NCBI GenBank assembly: GCA_036417435.1
Contig: CM070900.1
Location: forward strand, 169,746,815 to 169,810,814
DNA: 64,000 bases
Source: Inia geoffrensis
Lineage: Eukaryota > Chordata > Mammalia > Artiodactyla > Iniidae
Reading direction: 5' to 3'
In this document: piece by piece, positions 58,371 to 64,000 of the stretch
How positions within the stretch are numbered: the first letter of the stretch is position 1
Layout of the letters: every line of letters begins with the position of its first letter
Notes under the pieces: generated by a model
What the model was told of the DNA's origin: nothing
The model's database searches: none
What the model saw: only the letters and a program-made list of their open reading frames with translations
Position numbers and translations under genes: made by a program

Positions 58371-58939
58371 ATAAATGTTTACACAGCAAGTCTTCTGTGA
58401 ATTACTTCCCTTTACCCAGGCAATGCTCCTGGGGAAGAAACAAATTCAGTGAGAAGGCTGATCTCCTATTAAACATGACAATGATAGACCTCCTGGCAGT
58501 TAAATTAAATGGTTTGTTCTAGGAGGACAGCCCTTACTATGGAAAGTTTTGGCAGGATTTTTTCCTTCTTGTATGATTGCTTTTGGTAAACAAACCTGGA
58601 ATCTATAGATTTATGGGATATTGTGTCCTGGATAATATAATGTGAATTATACAATGATAGAGTATGAAATGGGGATGTTCCATAATCTAAATGGCTCCTT
58701 CTGTGTAAGTGAAGTGACCAAATATTTCATTAGGAAGCTCATCTATTTCATAGAACAAACACATCTGATTAGATGAAAAAGTAACATAAGGAGTCACACT
58801 AGGGGTCCTAGAATTCTCCCAGCTTCACCTGTATCTTTTGTATTTGTATCCTTGAAATTATTAATAAAGTTGACACTAAATCAAATCTCTACCTCATGGA
58901 GTATCTCATTTGACAAGCTAATTCTGGGTTTTGTTGCAG
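58371..58939. other. Unclassified sequence between two L2 segments
   Basis: No gene or confident repeat. It may be an insertion or simply decayed L2. Confidence 0.4.
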
Positions 58940-59585
58940 ATGGCAGTAATCCAGGCAAGAAACACTGGTGGCTTATGTCCAGCAATAGCAACAAAGGTGA
59001 TGAAAATTTTCAAATTATGAATATTTTGGGGAGTATTCCTCTAATGGAATGGTTGTAGATTGCAAAATAAAGAGACGATTCAAGAATGACTTCAAATTTT
59101 TGGTCTCATATTTTTTTCATGGAGGGTGGAGGAACAGAATTCAGCTTTGGATACAAGTTTGAGATACATATTAGACAGTCAAGTGGTGTAGGTTGAGTAG
59201 GAAATTAATACTTGAGTCTCTGTACCATTTACATGAAATGTACAGGACTGGAGGAAGGTCTGGGATGGAATTGTATGTTTGAGAGTCGTCATCATACTGA
59301 GGATATTTAAAGTCCTGAGACTAGAGGAGAAATCCAATTAAGTATATGTAAACAGAGTAAATAAGAAGACCGAGGACATAGCCCTTAGACATGACATTAA
59401 AAGGTCAAAGTGAAAAGGAAGAACCAACAAAAGTGACTGTCAAGGAGCAACCTGTGTGGTAAGATGAAGAGAATGTGATGTATTGAAAGCCATGTAAGAG
59501 AGAAGGAAGTATTAAGCCTTGTCAGATGCGGATCAGAATTGGACCATGGGATTTTGATAAGAGCAGTTTCGTAGAAGGTGAATCC
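58940..59585 (-). mobile_element. L2 LINE, antisense, second segment
   Basis: 'gcagtaatccaggcaagaaa', 'gagatacatattagacagtc', 'gagagtcgtcatcatactga', 'accgaggacatagcccttag', 'gaagaaccaacaaaagtgac' and 'gataagagcagtttcgtaga' follow antisense L2 in the right order. It is probably the same insertion as 57640-58370. Confidence 0.82.
59011..59133 (+). repeat. Inverted repeat 2, left arm (about 123 bp)
   Basis: Runs from caaattatgaatatt to ggagggtggagga. Its reverse complement is at 59679-59796. It lies inside an L2 copy, in a place where it fits the L2 order, so this arm looks like the original. Confidence 0.9.
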
Positions 59586-59678
59586 CCCATTCTATGAGAA
59601 AAATAAATGTTTTCATTAATCAGAGATAATAATTCAGCTACCCTGCATGATGTTTATTTAAGGAACAAATAAGGGTAC

Positions 59679-59796
59679 TCCTCCGCCCTCCATGAAAAAA
59701 ATATTAGACCAAAAATTTGAAGTCATTCTTGAATCTTCTCTTTATTTTGCAATCTACACCCATTAGTGGAATACTACCCCTGATATTCATAATTTG
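59679..59796 (-). repeat. Inverted repeat 2, right arm (about 118 bp)
   Basis: Reads tcctccgccctccatg ... attcataatttg, the reverse complement of the left arm with roughly one mismatch or gap per ten bases. It is separated from the left arm by a 545-base loop and lies just past the L2 end, so it looks like an inverted copy. Confidence 0.9.
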
Positions 59797-61259
59797 TTAT
59801 TAATTATGCTCACAAAATGCCTGCTCTTTTTTAAGTATTTTAGTATGTTAAGCTTCCAAAGTTGACCTGTTATTTTTTTCATAAGGACTCTCACATCACC
59901 TAAAATCCCTGTCCTTAATTTTCAGAACAGAGAACAGGTGACACAAAGATAAGGAAGTTAAGGAAATTCTAGAGCATACGGTGCTAACAAAATACTCATT
60001 GGGTTTAAAGATAGTGTTAGAGATAAAAGACATGAGTGAGAACAGAGAATGTGAAGATAGTGAAGCTTTTATGGCAGTTCAACTCTTTGTGCTCCTGCTT
60101 CTCATTGTATATTTTCTCAGAGTTGTGATATGAAAGCCTAAAAATTTGGGCAAGGTCACAGAGTGTGTGCATTCCAGGGGCCATGTGCTTTACAGGGGAG
60201 CAGAGAAAGGACTCCATGCAGAGCCGTGGGTAATTTTCCCAAACACAGTTGCCAGGGATCCTCTAGCATTCATCTTTTTCTGCTTTTGGCATTTAATATT
60301 TCTATTTACTTTGATATGTTTGTTTAATGTCAAGCCAATTCCTATGAGTACTGTCCTTATTTGAAAGAATGAATTTCCTTGGTTTATTTCTTCCTGCTAA
60401 ACATCATTTAGATGACTACTCAATATAAGGATAAAAACTGAGAATTTCTGAAACTATCCAACCAAGGAGCTACCACAGTGCTGATTGGGAAACACATCTA
60501 ACATACCCCATGTAGATCATTTATTTTGTTTTTGTTTTTCTGTAAAAAAATGCCTTCTGTGAAGATATTGCTATCCGATTGAACCCATTTTCAATCTTAA
60601 CTGTATGTGCCAAATGATGGACACCCTACTGAAATGAAGATTCTATGAGGAATTGTAGAACTCTCTGGAACACATCCCTGTTTAGATGTGCTAGGACAGA
60701 AGAGCAACAAATGGGTTATGATTTTCTACTTTTCATTGACTGGTACATATTTTATTCTTATACGTCTATTATTGTTTGTTGTGTCTAATACATTTGATTA
60801 AGGGATAATAAAACACATACCCACACACATGCTTATGCACACACACACATGCATTTTGCTACTGTGTTTTGATTATGGCCATGTTCCTTGACCTGCATTT
60901 TCCAGAAAGAAGTAACAGTTTTATTTCATGGTTAAATTAACTCCAGTACATTTATACCTATCTAGTAAATAGGCTGTAAGGAGGTTTACGTGTTTGGGCT
61001 AAATAGTTAAGCCATTGTCCACCAGACAAAAGCCCAGGTGAGTTTTTGCTGTAGTAGTTATTCAGTATTTAAATATATGCGGTGCAGATAAAATGCATTG
61101 AGATGAAAATTTATCTTTGGTGGGTAAAAAAATGATCAATAGTGTTAATCAATAGTGATTATGTTAGAGAGCTGCGAGAGAGAAAATTCATCTGGACTAT
61201 GTAGGCCATAAATATAGATCAGAAAGGAGATAATATGGTTTTGATTAATATATCTGGAG
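59797..61259. other. AT-rich unique sequence
   Basis: No gene or confident repeat, apart from a CA-rich run at about 60811-60851. Frames at 60017-60217 (-) and 60146-60364 (+) are featureless. Confidence 0.5.
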
Positions 61260-61535
61260 GAAAAAATGCTGCTTTTTTAGGAAAAAAAGATTTTCAAGAA
61301 AATTACACCTATGCACCATTTTCTGATTAAAATAATGAAGTTTTCTCAGCACAGGTATGTATAATCATAGGCATATCCTCATTACCTTAATAAGTTTTAT
61401 CATAGAAACTAGTCATTTTCGTCATGGAAGTAGTTGAACAATAAACTACCATATTTATTGTTGGAAAGCAGTATTTTCTTTATCTTTTATTTTCTTCTTT
61501 ATATGTACCATTGTCAATATATCCTACCTTGTCCC
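61260..61535 (+). repeat. Inverted repeat 1, left arm (about 276 bp)
   Basis: Starts gaaaaaatgctgct and ends accttgtccc. Its reverse complement is at 61637-61909. By eye about nine in ten positions match, including a perfect run of roughly 60 bases around 61439-61501. It is not part of a repeat family I recognise. Confidence 0.93.
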
Positions 61536-61636
61536 TAGGAGGAATGGTATGTGCAAGACAAATACCTAGTAACAAATCATCTGAAAGAGAAAGGAGCTAT
61601 CGGTGTACTCCCACTCAACAAGGCCAGAGGAGAGAA
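61536..61636. other. Spacer of inverted repeat 1 (101 bp)
   Basis: Non-palindromic spacer between the two arms. No gene or known element is seen. Confidence 0.85.
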
Positions 61637-61909
61637 GGGACAAGATAGGATATATTGACAATGGTACGTAAAGAAGAAAATAAAAGATAAAGAAAATACT
61701 GCTTTCCAACAATAAATATGGTAGTTTATTATTCAACTACCTCCATGATGAAAATGACTAATTTCTATGATAAAACTTCTTAAGATAATGAGGATATGCC
61801 TATGATTATACACACTCGTGCTGAGAAAAACTCATTATTTTAATCATAAAATGGTGCATAGGTGAAATTTTCTTGAAAATCTTTGTTTTTAATACAGCAG
61901 CATTTTTTC
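61637..61909 (-). repeat. Inverted repeat 1, right arm (about 273 bp)
   Basis: Starts gggacaagatagg and ends agcagcattttttc. The outer end touches the first base of an L1 fragment at 61910. Confidence 0.93.
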
Positions 61910-62443
61910 AACAGATGAATGGATAAAGAAGATGTGACACATATATACAATGGAATATTACTCAGCCATAAAAAGAAATGAAATTGAGTTATTTGTAGTG
62001 AGGTGGATGGACCTAGCATCTTTCATACAGAGTGAAGTAAGTCAGAAGGAGAGAAACAAATACCATATGCTAACACATATATATGGAATCTAAAAAAAAA
62101 AAAAAAAAAAAAAAAATTGGTTCTGAAAAACCTAGGGGCAGGACAGGAATAAAGGCACAGATGTAGAGAATGGACTTGAGGACACGGTGAGGGGGAAGGG
62201 TAAGCTGGGATCAAGTGAGAGAGTGGCATGGACATATATACACTACCAAACGTAAAATAGATAACTAGTGGGAAGCAGCTGCATAGCACAGGGAGATCAG
62301 CTCAGTGCTTTGTGACCACCTAGAGGGCTGGCATAGGGAGGGTGGGAAAGAGACGCAAGCGGGAGGAGATATGGAGATATATGTATAAAGCAGAAACTAA
62401 CACACCATTGTAAAGCAATTATACTCCAATAAAAATGTTAAAA
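61910..62443 (+). mobile_element. 5'-truncated L1 (3' end)
   Basis: Starts within the ORF2 C-terminus (aacagatgaatggataaaga), passes the ORF2 end, an internal A-run at about 62093-62116 and a full 3' UTR to AATAAA and a short A-rich tail. Same 3' UTR type as the 6.9-kb L1. The sequence just past the tail (gaaaattgctgctgct, 62444-62459) resembles the outer end of the inverted-repeat left arm (gaaaaaatgctgct, 61260-61273), a possible target-site duplication around the whole composite. Confidence 0.93.
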
Positions 62444-62459
62444 GAAAATTGCTGCTGCT

Positions 62460-63142
62460 AAAAAATTTACTCTGGGAAACCTATGGATCTTTTAGGGAAT
62501 CTGTATGTTCAAAAGCCTAGGGAAACCAGTGCTAGCAATATAAATGTGAACAAATTTTTAAATAATGCAATATCCTTCTACATGCAAACTTTAAAATACT
62601 ACAAGTAGAGCTATTATTGAATCACACATTTTCAAAACTGAGGGGGCGCCATTATAAATCCTGCCCTTTTTATTTTTATATAGCAATAGTACATTAGATA
62701 ATAAAAATGATGACTAGTGCTAATTTGTCAATATGTAGTGAATCAAGCAGTTGTTTAAATATATCAGAACATCTGTGAGCAGCTGTGCTTATGCTTATGC
62801 TTTTATTTTAACATGCATTGTGATCATGCACAAAAAAAAAAAGTATACCCTGCAATGATGATATTAAAATTGAATGTACAAGGGCCAGTGCTGGAAAACA
62901 ATGAAAAAACCCACAAAAAACCACCACATGGAGTGCAGCAGACACTTGATTTAGAAATACTCTATATAAAGCCAAATTATCACCATAATATTTCTAAAGA
63001 ACGCACCTACTCAGGTTTTTATTTGCATCTGTGGAAAAATTAATCTTTCATTGTGTGAGTGCGAGGTCTTCATGAATGGATCCTTCAGTGAAAGGCAGCT
63101 GTACCAACCTCAGAATGGCTTTCTGTAGATTAATCAAAAATA
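62460..63142. other. AT-rich unique sequence
   Basis: No gene or clear repeat is seen; the 76-codon frame at 62813-63043 is featureless. Confidence 0.5.
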
Positions 63143-63151
63143 CATTGCATT

Positions 63152-63365
63152 GGGCTTCCCTGGTGGCGCAGTGGTTGAGAGCCCGCCTGCCGATGCAGGG
63201 GACACGGGTTCATGCCCCAGTTCGGGAAGATCCCACATGCCGTGGAGCGGCTGGGCCCGTGAGCCGTGGCTGCTGAGCCTGCGCGTCCGGAGCCTGTGCT
63301 CCACAACGGAAGAGGTCACAGCAGTGAGAGACCCGCGTACCGCAAAAAAAAAAAAAAAAAAAAAG
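63152..63365 (+). mobile_element. CHR-type SINE
   Basis: Full-length gggcttccctggtggcgcag head, B-box-like gggttcatgcc, and an A tail at about 63343-63364. Short flanking duplication cattgcat at 63143-63150 and 63366-63373. Confidence 0.95.
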
Positions 63366-63373
63366 CATTGCAT

Positions 63374-63909
63374 CACTTAACATGACATCTGACTTGTGAT
63401 AAGTACTCAGTAAACATTATCTATTTTATTATATGCAAAGATAATGGGGGAATTATGCATGAAAGAACTAGGTAAAAACATTTTTTCCTCTCCAAATGGT
63501 GCCTAAGACCAACACTCTGCCAGAGCACCTTTGTAAGATACAGTAGGCTGCTTCCAGGAATCACAGCTTAGGCCAGGGTTATTAGTATTCAAGTTCAGTG
63601 GTATTAAATAGACTTTTCTGGGTTAATGTAGGTCCCTAAATAACATAATCTTTCTTCAAAAGAAGATTTAGCCCAAACTGTAAAGAAAAAAACTATGAAA
63701 TGGATATACAGAACCCATTATAAGTAGTTGTCTCCCTCTATTTTATATGTCAGACCCAAAATACTGGGTTTGAATACAATTCAGTGAGTTTTAATAGTAT
63801 ATTTCTTCTATACCTAGACATTATTTTCCATGAAAGCAAGATGAACACTAATATGTTTGAGTCTCATTATAATCTTTATCCTGGAGAGAAAACATTGGAA
63901 TACAGTGGA
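63374..63909. other. AT-rich unique sequence
   Basis: No gene or clear repeat is seen. Confidence 0.5.
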
Positions 63910-63914
63910 TTTTT

Positions 63915-64000
63915 TAAAATTAATTAATTGATTAAATTTATTTGGCTGCATTGGGTCTTCGTTGCTGCGCAAGGGCTTTCTCTAGTTGTGGCAAGCAGGG
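63915..64000 (-). mobile_element. CHR-type SINE, longer form, cut by window edge
   Basis: TTTTTT/AATTAATT-rich tail, then 'ggctgcattgggtcttcgtt' and 'gctttctctagttgtggcaa', the antisense 3' part of the roughly 300-bp SINE form also seen at 33353-33655. The rest lies beyond the window. Confidence 0.88.

Overview
This is a stretch of mammalian nuclear DNA, most likely from a cetacean (whale or dolphin). The evidence is at least seven copies or partial copies of the tRNA-derived CHR-type SINE (sense strand opening GGGCTTCCCTGGTGGCGCAG), cetartiodactyl-type L1 elements, and old mammalian repeats (MIR, L2, MER5, Tigger). I saw no ruminant BovB or Bov-tA repeat. No intact host protein-coding gene could be supported. 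The open frames that look like proteins are L1 ORF1/ORF2 remains, translated SINEs, or low-complexity sequence. The setting resembles a gene-poor intergenic region or a very long intron.

Layout. Positions 1-2868 hold the 3' part of an L1 on the + strand. Positions 3776-10672 hold a near full-length L1 on the - strand, with a CpG-rich 5' UTR, decayed ORF1 and ORF2, a T-tail and a perfect 13-bp target-site duplication. From 10.7 to 28 kb the sequence is mostly unique, with old MIR, L2 and MER5 relics, a CT/CA compound microsatellite at 12.3 kb, a long TA microsatellite at 26.8 kb, and at 13.26-13.87 kb a repeat-free, moderately CpG-containing segment ending in a perfect consensus splice donor. 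From 28.9 to 33.7 kb there are nested insertions: an old antisense L1 containing a SINE, a young L1 fragment, an L2 split by an internally deleted Tigger1, and further SINEs. From 33.7 to 38.4 kb the sequence is repeat-poor and has motif clusters of the kind seen in developmental enhancers.

Positions 38.43-39.81 kb hold a 5'-inverted (twin-primed) L1. From 40 to 58.4 kb there are SINEs, L2 and MIR relics, a weak candidate terminal exon at 48.97 kb, and small L1 tails. From 58.9 to 62.5 kb there are two separate large inverted repeats, one of them abutting an L1. The window ends inside another SINE.

The parts do not form an operon or pathway. The content is a record of retrotransposition and local rearrangement. 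The items most worth following up are the two inverted repeats, the inverted L1, the candidate first exon at 13.87 kb and the repeat-poor block at 33.7-36.5 kb. I found no convincing new gene system. All repeat-family calls are by eye against remembered consensus patterns, so boundaries of old repeats are approximate.
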